A model generated the notes under the pieces. That model searched no databases. It worked only from the letters and a program-made list of their open reading frames with translations, and was not told the origin of the DNA. Of a DNA stretch of 64,000 nt, positions 1-8,165 are shown piece by piece. How positions within the stretch are numbered: the first letter of the stretch is position 1; each line of letters begins with the position of its first letter. The position numbers and the translations under genes are program-made. Source of the stretch: Labilibaculum euxinicum. GTDB lineage: Bacteria > Bacteroidota > Bacteroidia > Bacteroidales > Marinifilaceae. Location: NCBI RefSeq assembly GCF_009795715.1, contig NZ_WTCR01000010.1, positions 124,001-188,000 on the forward strand, read 5' to 3'.

Positions 1-83
1 TCAAGGGTTAAAAAATAGACAACTGCAGCTATTGCAAATGATATCCATCCGACAATAATATTTGTTTTTTGGTACTTACTCAT
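1..83 (-). CDS. DUF2723 membrane protein, N-terminal fragment
   Basis: This is the first 27 codons of a gene that runs off the left edge of the window. The start ATG is at 83-81, and the visible peptide (starting MSKYQKTNIIVGWISFAI) is a basic N-terminus followed by a first membrane segment. It closely resembles the N-terminus of the next gene, which reads NVVNNVLGWMAFVIAALTYL at the same place, so the two are probably tandem paralogues of the DUF2723 family. Both lie on the minus strand, with a terminator and about 270 bp between them. Only the start is visible, so the family call rests on that resemblance. Confidence 0.7.
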   Translation of the reverse strand, partial: MSKYQKTNIIVGWISFAIAAVVYFLTL

Positions 84-302
84 ATATTATCAAAATAAAG
101 GTTAGATTTTATGGTACAGACAGCGAAGTTACCACTTTTGACAAAAAGAATTGATTTGTATTATGTGAAAAAATCTTAACAGACTTTCGATATTTCAAGA
201 TCAACATAGTCGTCAATATTCTTTTTTACAAATGAACGCTTTGCATTAGTTTGTAGAAAGAAGAATTACTTTGATTTAAGAAATCAAAAAAACGACATAA
301 AA

Positions 303-346
303 AAATGGCTGTCTTTACATGAAGACAGCCATTTAAAGTTTATTAT
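303..346 (-). terminator. Intrinsic terminator after the DUF2723 gene
   Basis: Arms at 303-315 and 322-334 (AAATGGCTGTCTT / AAGACAGCCATTT) form a 13 bp perfect stem, followed on the minus strand by a T-rich run. It lies just past the stop codon of the minus-strand DUF2723 gene. The remaining sequence from 84 to 302 shows no gene. Confidence 0.85.
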
Positions 347-353
347 AAATCTT

Positions 354-3300
354 TTACTCCCCTGCAGCAGACTTAAAAAGCAGTTCGAATTTTAATTGTA
401 AATCTTCCCTCAACTTAGTTTGCTCACCCATATCAGCTAAACCTAAAAGCATCTGCACAACCCGCACTTCACGCTCCTGTTCTGATCTAAAAGCATTGGC
501 ATGCTGAGGATCCAAACTTAAGAAGTAATTCATTTTATCGTATGATTGTTGTGCCACTTTCAACAGTAAAGCATTTGCTTTATCTACTGCATTTGCTCTG
601 TAATACTCCTGAATGAATCCAATCAGTGTATTATCAACCGGTATTTTATTGGTTGGCAGTTCTTCCATACATCTATCCAAAATATCAATGGCTTTTTCTT
701 TCTTTCCCTCGTCATTTAAAGCACTGGCCAATCGGCTGTAATTTGCTCTGAACGACATGATATTCACTGTCAAAATATGAAATTGATCAACGTATACATC
801 CGGATCTTTTATCCCGCCAAAAGTGAATTTATTCATGTAATTATCATACAACAATTCTGTATTTACATGGCCAATACCATTTCGTTCCGGTTTTGTTTCA
901 ATTGGAACCAAACGATAAGCAGCACCTTCCAACTGAAAATATTTCTCTAAGCCAAGAAAGCTTTCAGTCCCCATTCCTACAGAAAAATAAACAGGGCGTT
1001 CCCAATTGTTATTTGCAATGATATCATAAACCATAATGTCATTTTTATACAAATAACTTCTCTTGATCTTCCACTCTAACTTGTCTACAATTAAATGAGC
1101 ATCTTCGGGCTGAACAGTACCATTTGCAAGCACCTTAGCCGAATCAACAGGAATATAAACGTTTCTTCCAGGGAAATAATTAAGCTTTTTACCCGATTGG
1201 GTTTCTACTTTTGCGGCATCATTATCGCTTCCTACGAATTTTATCATTTCACTCAAAAGCTCTTGTCCTTTCAATCGCTCTACAACAGGAACCTGATCGC
1301 GAATACCTGGTTCAACTTTATCCGCAGTAAGCGACATAGGAATCAGATCTGAATCGTAGGCTTTTCGTCTCATCTGATTGATGTACCAATCGCCGGCAAG
1401 TAAACTCAAATTTACAATCCGGATGTCTCTTCGAATCCCTTCCACTTCCTGCGCATACCAAAGCGGAAAGGTATCGTTATCGCCATAGGTAAATAAAATA
1501 GCATCAGGTGCACAAGAATTTAGATAATCTTTTGCATAGGCCAAAGTAGCATGTCTTCCCGAACGATCATGATCATCGAAATTCTGCTGAGCCAATAATC
1601 CGGGAACGGCAATTAAACAAACTGCAGTAACTGCTCCTGCGGTAACAACAGATGGTCCTTTTTTACTCAACCATTGATACAAACCCATTACCCCAAAACC
1701 TATCCAAATGGCAAACGCGTAGAATGAACCGGCATATGCATAATCACGTTCACGTGGTTGATAAGGTGATTGATTCAGGTAAACAACAATTGCCAAACCT
1801 GTAAAAATAAAAAGCAACATCACCACAAAGAAATCCTGTTTGCCTTTTTTGCTCGATTTATAATGATAGAACAAACCTATTAAACCAAGTATAAACGGTA
1901 AAAAGAAGTAAGTATTTCTTGACTTTTTATTTGCCATTTCAGGATATAACTTATCCTGATTTCCAATTTTCATTTCATCGATAAAAGGAATCCCCGAAAT
2001 CCAGTTTCCATTCAGGATATCGCCATGCCCCTGAATATCGTTCTGACGGCCTACAAAATTCCACATGAAATACCGCCAATACATGTGATTTACCTGATAG
2101 GTCAAGAAAAACCTAAGATTTGATCCAAAACTTGGTTTGTAAAGAGTCTCATCGCCAACCTGAATTGGATTGTTCTTTTTTACATCTCCCCAGTATTCAT
2201 ATTCATGAACATGATTGGCCCGGGAACTATACATTCTTGGAAACAAGGTATTGAAACGTGAATCGAATTTATATTCCTGTTTGTGCGATGCAATAACATA
2301 TTTATCCTTATTATTTTTATCCTTTTTTTGAATGTAAACAGGACTGGTTTCAATCAGGTCAACTGCAGGAGCATTGTAATACTCTCCGTACACAAGAGGT
2401 CTGTCGCCATATTGCTCCCGATTCAAATAGGAAAGCAAAGCAAATACGTTATCCGGATTATTTTCGTCCATTGGGGGATTAGCCGAAGAGCGGATCACGA
2501 TCATGGCAAAAGAAGAATAGCCAATCATGATCACCACAAAAGCTGTTACAATCGTGTTCAAAACCACCATTCCACGTTTAATGGAGAAGTTAATCAACCA
2601 AACTACAAGAGCAATAAGCACTACCGCATAAAACATTACACCAGTGTTGTAAGGCAAACCAAATTGATTTACAAATAACAACTCGAACCACGATGCAATC
2701 GTAATTACACCAGGAATAACCCCATACATAACCACTCCCAAAATAAGAACCGAAAGTAAAAATGCTCCTATTATTCCATTTCGGGTAGGTGTATATTTTT
2801 TAAAATAGTAAACAAATATAATTGCAGGAATAGCCAAAAGATTCAGCAGGTGAACACCAATCGACAATCCCATTAAATACGCGATTAAAATAATCCATCG
2901 GTTTGCATACTTCTCATCCGCAACATTTTCCCATTTCAGAATTGCCCAAAAAACAACTGCCGTAAACAGTGATGACAAAGCATATACTTCCCCTTCAACA
3001 GCCGAAAACCAAAATGTATCAGAAAAAGTATAAGCAAGCGCTCCAACCATTCCCGTTCCCATCACGGCAATTAAATTTCCTTTTGAGATTTCACCATTAG
3101 TTGTTACCAGTTTTTTGGCAAGATGTGTAATTGTCCAAAACAAAAATAGAATTGTGAAAGCCGATGCTAAAGCTGACATGGAATTCACTAGCAGGGCTAC
3201 CTGAGACGGATTGGGCGCAAAAAGAGAGAAAAACCTCGCCATAATCATGAACAAAGGTGCTCCCGGCGGATGTCCAACCTCTAATCCGTAGGCGGTAGTA

Positions 3301-3422
3301 ATAAATTCTCCACAATCCCACAAACTGGCTGTAGGCTCAATAGTAAACAAGTAGGTAAGTGCAGCAATGACAAAAGCCATCCAGCCTAACACATTATTAA
3401 CCACATTGTAATTAGATTTCAT
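354..3422 (-). CDS. DUF2723 family polytopic membrane protein (possible protein O-mannosyltransferase-like)
   Basis: The protein has 1022 residues. The N-terminal half carries about a dozen hydrophobic segments and the conserved early motif EPTASLWDCGEFI followed by GHPPGAPLF, the hallmark of the DUF2723 family (related to eukaryotic TMEM260). The membrane part resembles GT-C glycosyltransferases, with an acidic residue in the first periplasmic loop. The C-terminal part (about 650-1022) is soluble, contains the motif TYGDNDTFPLWYAQEVEGI, and ends in a helical TPR-like stretch. The acceptor in bacteria is not known to me, so transfer of sugar to exported proteins is inference. The ATG at 3422 gives the canonical N-terminus. 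A probable paralogue lies immediately downstream. Confidence 0.9.
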   Translation of the reverse strand: MKSNYNVVNNVLGWMAFVIAALTYLFTIEPTASLWDCGEFITTAYGLEVGHPPGAPLFMIMARFFSLFAPNPSQVALLVNSMSALASAFTILFLFWTITHLAKKLVTTNGEISKGNLIAVMGTGMVGALAYTFSDTFWFSAVEGEVYALSSLFTAVVFWAILKWENVADEKYANRWIILIAYLMGLSIGVHLLNLLAIPAIIFVYYFKKYTPTRNGIIGAFLLSVLILGVVMYGVIPGVITIASWFELLFVNQFGLPYNTGVMFYAVVLIALVVWLINFSIKRGMVVLNTIVTAFVVIMIGYSSFAMIVIRSSANPPMDENNPDNVFALLSYLNREQYGDRPLVYGEYYNAPAVDLIETSPVYIQKKDKNNKDKYVIASHKQEYKFDSRFNTLFPRMYSSRANHVHEYEYWGDVKKNNPIQVGDETLYKPSFGSNLRFFLTYQVNHMYWRYFMWNFVGRQNDIQGHGDILNGNWISGIPFIDEMKIGNQDKLYPEMANKKSRNTYFFLPFILGLIGLFYHYKSSKKGKQDFFVVMLLFIFTGLAIVVYLNQSPYQPRERDYAYAGSFYAFAIWIGFGVMGLYQWLSKKGPSVVTAGAVTAVCLIAVPGLLAQQNFDDHDRSGRHATLAYAKDYLNSCAPDAILFTYGDNDTFPLWYAQEVEGIRRDIRIVNLSLLAGDWYINQMRRKAYDSDLIPMSLTADKVEPGIRDQVPVVERLKGQELLSEMIKFVGSDNDAAKVETQSGKKLNYFPGRNVYIPVDSAKVLANGTVQPEDAHLIVDKLEWKIKRSYLYKNDIMVYDIIANNNWERPVYFSVGMGTESFLGLEKYFQLEGAAYRLVPIETKPERNGIGHVNTELLYDNYMNKFTFGGIKDPDVYVDQFHILTVNIMSFRANYSRLASALNDEGKKEKAIDILDRCMEELPTNKIPVDNTLIGFIQEYYRANAVDKANALLLKVAQQSYDKMNYFLSLDPQHANAFRSEQEREVRVVQMLLGLADMGEQTKLREDLQLKFELLFKSAAGE

Positions 3423-3532
3423 CTTGTGTGTATTTTTGTTTATTATATTCGATATGCAGGATAATATTTTGAACGAAAATAGTCAATTTTAACAGTTCCC
3501 CCGAATTCTATCTGAAAATTTTACACTTTTTG

Positions 3533-3562
3533 TTTGAGCAAATAAAAAAAGTATTACATTTG
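3533..3562 (+). promoter_or_regulatory. Promoter of first tRNA-Gln gene
   Basis: TTTG at 3533-3536, an 18 bp spacer, then TACATTTG at 3555-3562, matching the Bacteroidota housekeeping promoter pattern. The predicted start is about 25 nt before the tRNA. Confidence 0.7.
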
Positions 3563-3593
3563 CAGAGTTCTTTGCAAAAAGGACAATTATGAT

Positions 3594-3664
3594 TGTCCCG
3601 TGGTGTAATGGTAACACACCTGGTTTTGGTCCAGGCATTTAAGGTTCGAGTCCTTACGGGACAA
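3594..3664 (+). tRNA. tRNA-Gln (anticodon TTG), copy 1
   Basis: A cloverleaf folds with acceptor TGTCCCG (3594-3600) pairing with CGGGACA (3657-3663). The anticodon stem CCTGG/CCAGG encloses loop TTTTGGT, giving anticodon TTG, and the T loop is TTCGAGT. CCA is not encoded. The body is identical to copy 2 (4246-4316) except for an exchanged base pair in the acceptor stem. It has its own promoter upstream and its own hairpin terminator downstream, so it is a separate transcription unit. Confidence 0.95.
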
Positions 3665-3668
3665 CAAT

Positions 3669-3703
3669 AAAAAAGCTTCGAAATATTTCGAAGCTTTTTT
3701 TAT
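3669..3703 (+). terminator. Intrinsic terminator of tRNA-Gln copy 1
   Basis: A perfect inverted repeat AAAAAAGCTTCGAAA / TTTCGAAGCTTTTTT followed by T-rich sequence. It probably also serves the converging minus-strand gene, since the arms are flanked by A and T runs on both sides. Confidence 0.85.
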
Positions 3704-3717
3704 TTTATCCTTTATGT

Positions 3718-4089
3718 TTATTTTTCAACAATCCTCTCAAACTTAAAGCTACCCGAAATTCCCTGATCATCTAAACTATCTCCCTCAATTGTTGTCTCAT
3801 TAATCAACATGCCATCCCAGGAATCCAATTCGTAACAAATATCAAAATCGGAGTGAATAACATCATACTCTATAGCTTTTAGTTGAATTCGATTAAGATT
3901 TATCTCTCCTTCCAATTTTTCCTGGATCATGAACGTCTCCTCATCTTCCACATTTTCAGAAAAAATGATTTTACCACTCAATTTTCTCCCGTTTTGAGTC
4001 AATAAAAGCTCTCCTTTTGCACTTCCATAGCCATAATCTTCCTCGTAAAGCCACTTTCCTGTTAATGATTCTATTTTTTTTTGCTCCAT
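3718..4089 (-). CDS. Hypothetical small soluble protein
   Basis: The product has 123 residues from the ATG at 4089 (MEQKKIESLTGKWLYEED). An upstream in-frame start at 4194 would add 35 residues that overlap the promoter of the second tRNA-Gln and look non-coding, so I prefer the shorter form. It has no signal peptide or membrane segment. The content (GKWLYEEDYGYG, GELLLTQNGRKLSGKIIF, GISGSFKFERI) resembles small beta-rich proteins where strands follow a GxW opening, as in lipocalin-like folds, but I do not recognise the family. It sits between two near-identical tRNA-Gln genes on the opposite strand. The function is unknown. Confidence 0.65.
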   Translation of the reverse strand: MEQKKIESLTGKWLYEEDYGYGSAKGELLLTQNGRKLSGKIIFSENVEDEETFMIQEKLEGEINLNRIQLKAIEYDVIHSDFDICYELDSWDGMLINETTIEGDSLDDQGISGSFKFERIVEK

Positions 4090-4181
4090 CTTTTCTACCC
4101 TTTCAAATTGACAATCAGAATAATTACAAATATATAACAACAACAACGAATAAAAGTCTGCAATATTTTTGCATTTTTTGG

Positions 4182-4212
4182 TTTTGCCTAACAAATATTT
4201 CTACTATATTTG
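4182..4212 (+). promoter_or_regulatory. Promoter of second tRNA-Gln gene
   Basis: TTTTG at 4182-4186, an 18 bp spacer, then TATATTTG at 4205-4212. Same architecture as the promoter of tRNA-Gln copy 1. Confidence 0.7.
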
Positions 4213-4245
4213 CACCGTCTTAGTCAGAAATGACTGAACGGGAAT

Positions 4246-4316
4246 TGACCCGTGGTGTAATGGTAACACACCTGGTTTTGGTCCAGGCATTTAAGGTTCG
4301 AGTCCTTACGGGTCAA
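4246..4316 (+). tRNA. tRNA-Gln (anticodon TTG), copy 2
   Basis: Acceptor TGACCCG (4246-4252) pairs with CGGGTCA (4309-4315). All internal sequence between the acceptor arms is identical to copy 1, including anticodon TTG in loop TTTTGGT. The third acceptor pair is A-T here and T-A in copy 1, so base pairing is kept while the sequence differs. CCA is not encoded. Confidence 0.95.
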
Positions 4317-4319
4317 CAC

Positions 4320-4352
4320 AAGCTTCTGATTTCATCAGAAGCTTTTTTTATT
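4320..4352 (+). terminator. Intrinsic terminator of tRNA-Gln copy 2
   Basis: Inverted repeat AAGCTTCTGAT / ATCAGAAGCTT followed by seven Ts. The T tract overlaps the stop codon of the converging acylphosphatase gene. Confidence 0.85.
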
Positions 4353-4620
4353 TTATGACGAAATCAGTAAAATCCTGATTCGGCAAATTACAAATAAAAA
4401 CATCCTTCACTTTAGCCCAATCAGGTCCCTTTTTACACCACTCACAAAACAATTCAACACCCAAATCCATCCCAACAATTTCCGCATAAACCGTGCCATC
4501 CGGCTGATTTCGCACAAATCCCTTAACACCAAAACGCTTTGCAGCCTCCTTGGCATGATACCGAAATCCAACATTCTGTACCCTACCCGACACTTGTATG
4601 CTTACAGATTTCCATTCCAT
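4348..4620 (-). CDS. acyP: Acylphosphatase
   Basis: This 90-residue protein is the usual length for acylphosphatase (EC 3.6.1.7), a small cytoplasmic enzyme that hydrolyses acyl phosphates to carboxylate and phosphate. The family signature VSGRVQNVGFRYHAKEAA is present, with the catalytic arginine at about residue 20 in the phosphate-binding loop. The catalytic asparagine lies in GFVRNQPDGTVYAEI at about residue 38. Two cysteines in ELFCEWCKKGP are an individual feature. The gene stands alone, converges on the second tRNA-Gln gene, and its stop codon lies within that gene's terminator. Confidence 0.95.
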   Translation of the reverse strand: MEWKSVSIQVSGRVQNVGFRYHAKEAAKRFGVKGFVRNQPDGTVYAEIVGMDLGVELFCEWCKKGPDWAKVKDVFICNLPNQDFTDFVIK

Positions 4621-4814
4621 TTTGTTGCACTTTTAATGCAAGATAGAATTTTAAATGATGAATTTAGAATTAATAATTAAAACACTCCTCAGTCTATCAT
4701 CTCCAGTAAAAAGGGAGAATTTCATTCTAAAATTTTAAGTCTTGCTTGATATTTCTACTTGGCCCCTTTTACTTTATCCTTAAACCTTGTTACTTTCTCC
4801 CCAGCACTTGGAAC

Positions 4815-4845
4815 TTGATACTTGAAACATCTTTTTCTACTTTTG
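4815..4845 (+). promoter_or_regulatory. Promoter of radical SAM gene, very close to the start codon
   Basis: TTG at 4815-4817, a 20 bp spacer, then TACTTTTG at 4838-4845. The ATG is only four bases after this box, so transcription should begin at or next to the start codon. Confidence 0.5.
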
Positions 4846-4849
4846 CCCC

Positions 4850-5728
4850 ATGATCAATTATCACGAACCATTATTTAGACCGCCAAGCGAAGCTCATTCC
4901 CTAATTATTCAGGTTACATTAGGTTGTGCATGGAACAAATGTGCTTTTTGCGAAATGTACAGCAGTAAACAATTTCAAGCCCGTAAAGAGGAAGACATTT
5001 TTGCTGATATCCAAAGCATGTCTCCCTATTCAAACCATTACCGCAAGGTGTTTTTGGCAGATGGAAACGCGATGGTACTTTCTTTCGATAAGCTTTCGCG
5101 GATATTGGATCAGCTAAATACGACTTTCCCTCGACTAACCCGTGTTTCGGCCTACGCAATACCAAAAGACATAGAAGTAAAAACAGATAAAGAACTTCAA
5201 ATTCTTGCTGAAAAAGGACTAAAACTACTTTATGTAGGTATAGAATCAGGAGATGATGAGCTTTTGAAGGCAATTGATAAAGGTGAAAATTTTGAAAGTA
5301 CGAGTCGTGCCCTGCAGCGTGCCCGAAAAGCAGGCATTAAACTTTCGGTAATGATCCTAAATGGTTTGGGTGGCAAAATCTTTTCTCAGCAACATGCCCT
5401 TAACTCGGCCAAACTTATCAACAAAATTCAACCTGAATTCCTTTCAACCCTTGTTCTCAGCTACCCTTACGGCGAAGATCATTTCATAAAAAAATTTAAA
5501 GGTGACTTTATTCCTCTCAATACCATCGAGCTGATTGCCGAAATGAAAGTCTTTATCGGGAACCTGGAATTAAGCCAGTCTATTTTTCGAAGCGATCATG
5601 CTTCCAATTATTTGATTCTGCGCGGAAACTTCCCCCGCGACAAACAAGAAATGCTGAATCGTATCAATGGTGTTTTGGACGATCCGGCCAACGCGCAGTT
5701 GAGACCGGAATGGATGAGGGGATTGTAG
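4850..5728 (+). CDS. Radical SAM protein, B12-independent COG1032/Elp3-like type
   Basis: The protein has 292 residues. Cysteines 26, 31 and 34 in GCAWNKCAFCEMY form a CX4CX2C cluster motif, one residue longer than the classic CX3CX2C spacing but known in a group of radical SAM proteins with a G-C-x-W/Y-N-K-C-x-F-C signature. The rest fits a partial TIM barrel: FLADGNAMVLS, then LKLLYVGIESGDDELLKAIDKG, which matches the Elp3/MiaB-type SAM-binding region, and later VMILNGLGG. It should bind a [4Fe-4S] cluster and cleave S-adenosylmethionine; the substrate is unknown. There is no cobalamin domain. No neighbour suggests a pathway. Confidence 0.85.
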   Translation: MINYHEPLFRPPSEAHSLIIQVTLGCAWNKCAFCEMYSSKQFQARKEEDIFADIQSMSPYSNHYRKVFLADGNAMVLSFDKLSRILDQLNTTFPRLTRVSAYAIPKDIEVKTDKELQILAEKGLKLLYVGIESGDDELLKAIDKGENFESTSRALQRARKAGIKLSVMILNGLGGKIFSQQHALNSAKLINKIQPEFLSTLVLSYPYGEDHFIKKFKGDFIPLNTIELIAEMKVFIGNLELSQSIFRSDHASNYLILRGNFPRDKQEMLNRINGVLDDPANAQLRPEWMRGL

Positions 5729-5872
5729 TTCTCTTCAATTTGCCTCGCAATCAGACTATAAAAAACCTAAGAGAATTAATAAAGCTTGTAGAAATCAATT
5801 TCGTTTTACTTATTCGTTCAGTAATATATTTTAAGGGAACTAAAAAGGTTTATAAATGCACACAGAAATACC

Positions 5873-5901
5873 TTATAAAACACTCTTGCTGTGTTTTATA
5901 A
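5873..5901 (+). repeat. Inverted repeat, 11 bp arms
   Basis: TTATAAAACAC (5873-5883) and GTGTTTTATAA (5891-5901) form a perfect 11 bp stem with a 7-base loop. No T run follows on either strand, so it is not a typical intrinsic terminator, though it lies between converging units and may stabilise a transcript end. Confidence 0.6.
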
Positions 5902-5928
5902 AAGAAAGAGTCGGCAATAATTCAAAGA

Positions 5929-6081
5929 TTACTTTATCACCATATAATTCTTCTTATTCTGCAATTTGCCCCAGTCTTTAGTATTCATCGACTGAATCAT
6001 TTTTGTAGTTAAATCAACCACAACAAAATCCTCATCTCTTGAGAAAGAAAACAACTCTTTAATCATTCTTAAAATCTTCAT
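5929..6081 (-). CDS. Candidate small protein, 50 residues
   Basis: An ORF of 50 codons runs from ATG 6081 to TAA 5929. It begins MKILRMIKELFSFSRDEDF and ends KNYMVIK. The composition looks protein-like: an amphipathic basic start, an acidic turn, then VVVDLTTKMIQSMNT and a lysine-rich end. Coding bias agrees with neighbouring genes (many AAA and ATT codons), and the stop falls just before the inverted repeat at 5873-5901. I do not recognise a family. It could be a genuine small protein or the tail of a decayed gene; an ORF of this size can also arise by chance. Confidence 0.45.
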   Translation of the reverse strand: MKILRMIKELFSFSRDEDFVVVDLTTKMIQSMNTKDWGKLQNKKNYMVIK

Positions 6082-6165
6082 AATCCGAGTATTATCATTT
6101 TTCTGATAACATAAAATTAAGAGGATTAAAGGACAAAATCAAGACCATTCAGGGCAATTTAATAA

Positions 6166-6220
6166 TTACGTAATATGAGTTTCTAATAACGTATTTTCAG
6201 TTCACACTTACGTAATGTGA
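6166..6220. repeat. Two 13 bp repeats 42 bp apart, possible operator pair
   Basis: TTACGTAATATGA (6166-6178) and TTACGTAATGTGA (6208-6220) differ at one base, and each has a palindromic TTACGTAA core. The spacing of 42 bp is four helical turns. A weaker related site, AATAACGTATT, lies between them. They are upstream of the small ORF and downstream of the secreted-protein gene, both on the minus strand. Confidence 0.45.
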
Positions 6221-6242
6221 AATTACAATCTGATTCATTTTA

Positions 6243-6767
6243 CTAATCTTTAAACTCTACGGTATCAAAAAAGAGATTCTTTTTATCAACTAAAAATTGC
6301 TTCATTCTTGAAGGACCTCCAATAGCAATCTGATAAATAAACTTTCCACGAAAGAAAAATCGTTTGTAGTAGGTATACTCATGCTCACCAACCAATTGTG
6401 TATAAACAATTTCCTTCCCTAACATTTTCTGATACGCTACGGAGTTTTCCGAAATTAAAATCGCATTTCCGGTTACCAAACTCCCCTCTTTCATTTCCTG
6501 ATAATATTCCGAGGGATCGGAATAAGTAAAATCCAAACCTACCTCTGAAAAATCGGAAGCTACAACACCAAAAACCGTTGCCGCATCTTTATAACTAAAA
6601 ACCTCTATTTTTATTCCATTCAGCTCCTTATCCTGAATAATCGGATTTTCGGGCAATTCAAAACTAATCTTTGATTTTTCCGATCCTGATCTTACCCAAT
6701 CGCTTTGTGCGTATACAGCAGGTGCTGCAAGGTTAAGCAACACTAGTAAAACAACTATTTTTCTCAT
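6243..6767 (-). CDS. Secreted hypothetical protein
   Basis: The protein has 174 residues from the ATG at 6767 (MRKIVVLLVLLNLAAPAVYAQ), a clear signal peptide with cleavage after AQ or nearby. An ATG nine bases upstream is equally possible. The mature part reads like a small alpha/beta domain: SDWVRSGSEKSKISFELPENPI, then FSYKDAATVFGVVAS and a closing KRFFFRGKFIYQIAIGG. No cysteines or membrane segments follow the signal. I do not recognise the family; similar short periplasmic proteins of this layout are common in Bacteroidota. It sits 51 bp downstream of dgt on the same strand and may be co-transcribed. Confidence 0.75.
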   Translation of the reverse strand: MRKIVVLLVLLNLAAPAVYAQSDWVRSGSEKSKISFELPENPIIQDKELNGIKIEVFSYKDAATVFGVVASDFSEVGLDFTYSDPSEYYQEMKEGSLVTGNAILISENSVAYQKMLGKEIVYTQLVGEHEYTYYKRFFFRGKFIYQIAIGGPSRMKQFLVDKKNLFFDTVEFKD

Positions 6768-6818
6768 TTGATACATTTAAATCGAATTTTAGAATCTCAA
6801 TTTTTGCAAATAAATTCA

Positions 6819-8165
6819 TTAATTAATTCCGGGCAGTTCTATTCCCTTTATAGTTCTGTACAAATCCAAAGCAAAAACATCTGTCATTCCAGAAATAAAA
6901 TCAAGAACAGACATAATTTTCTCGTAATCAGATTCGCCGTTCAAATTATACTGCTCAGGAATTAATGACAACAAGTTCCTGGAATAAAAATTTTCGGGTT
7001 CCAAAACGGCAGTAACAAACTCATCGAGCAAAGTTCCTAAAATTTTGTAACCGGCAAGTTCTATTTCCACAACTGAACGATGACGATAGATTCGTGAAAC
7101 AGCAACCTGAGTGCATTTTTTATAGGCAAACAACGAAATTTCATTGATCTCTTTAATTAGACTTGATTGAAATTTACCTTCCATTATTAATTCATAATGA
7201 TCAACAAACACACCTACACATTCCGAAATTAATTTCCCAATAACTCCTGCCCGTATGTATGCAATTTGCTCATTAATATCGGTAACCTCCTTACAGGTTT
7301 CATCAATTCGGTTCAGAATAGTTTTGTCCTTGTCCGGATGATAAAAACTCAACAACAAATCCTTTGTTTCTTCGGTGCTTAGTATCTTCAGCTTATGAGC
7401 ATCTTCAATATCCATAATTTGATAGCAAATATCATCAGCAGCCTCAACCAAGTAAACCAATGGGAAACGGGCAAATATTCCTGATGACAATTCAGGAATC
7501 CCCAGCTCTTGGGCAATCACAAGGTAATCTGCCTTTTCAGCTTGAAAAAAACCATATTTTTTTTTCTTTACTACCTCAATCTTACTACTTTCCCAGGGAT
7601 ATTTAACAATAGATGCAATACTCGAATAAGTTAATGCAAAACCACCCTTTCGTCTTCCGTGAAATGCATGGGTTAACAATCGCAAAGCATTTGCATTTCC
7701 TTCAAAGTTGATCAAATCATGCCACTCATTCTGAGTAAATCTATCTTGCAAATTTTTCCCTTTCCCATCCGAAAAGAAATGAGATAATGCCTTCTCTCCC
7801 GAGTGCCCAAATGGTGGATTGCCCAAATCATGAGCCAAACACGCTCCGGCAACAATACTCCCAATTTCTTTAATTAAATGAGATTCATCAACCAAATCAA
7901 GCTGAATAAGCTTGTCGGCAAGTGCATTCCCCAATGATCGTCCTACGCTGGAAACCTCAAGGCTGTGAGTTAAACGGTTGTGTACAAAAATACTTCCAGG
8001 TAACGGAAATACCTGTGTTTTATTCTGTAAGCGACGAAAAGGAGATGAAAATATTAATCGATCATAATCGCGCTGAAACTGAGATCTGATATCTTTCTGC
8101 TGAACAGAAGAAAATTGGTCTTCCTGACCAAACCTTTTTGCTGATAGTAAGCTATTCCACTTCAT
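6819..8165 (-). CDS. dgt: Deoxyguanosinetriphosphate triphosphohydrolase (dGTPase), HD superfamily
   Basis: The protein has 448 residues. HD-domain metal ligands are visible: His67 in NRLTHSLEVSS and His112-Asp113 in LAHDLGNPPFGHSGE, with a later Asp in LVEAADDICYQIMDIEDA. The N-terminal block DYDRLIFSSPFRRLQNKTQVF is typical of dGTPase. The enzyme hydrolyses dGTP (and in relatives other dNTPs) to the deoxynucleoside and triphosphate, affecting dNTP pools. The length suits the longer Dgt group. The ATG at 8165 gives the expected start. The window also holds two deoxynucleoside kinases (24.3-25.6 kb), which act on the opposite side of deoxynucleoside balance. Confidence 0.93.
   Translation of the reverse strand: MKWNSLLSAKRFGQEDQFSSVQQKDIRSQFQRDYDRLIFSSPFRRLQNKTQVFPLPGSIFVHNRLTHSLEVSSVGRSLGNALADKLIQLDLVDESHLIKEIGSIVAGACLAHDLGNPPFGHSGEKALSHFFSDGKGKNLQDRFTQNEWHDLINFEGNANALRLLTHAFHGRRKGGFALTYSSIASIVKYPWESSKIEVVKKKKYGFFQAEKADYLVIAQELGIPELSSGIFARFPLVYLVEAADDICYQIMDIEDAHKLKILSTEETKDLLLSFYHPDKDKTILNRIDETCKEVTDINEQIAYIRAGVIGKLISECVGVFVDHYELIMEGKFQSSLIKEINEISLFAYKKCTQVAVSRIYRHRSVVEIELAGYKILGTLLDEFVTAVLEPENFYSRNLLSLIPEQYNLNGESDYEKIMSVLDFISGMTDVFALDLYRTIKGIELPGIN

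Noticed and set aside
5710-5901. 63-codon plus-strand frame after the radical SAM gene
   Set aside because: It overlaps the radical SAM stop in another frame, crosses an inverted repeat and has no family features.
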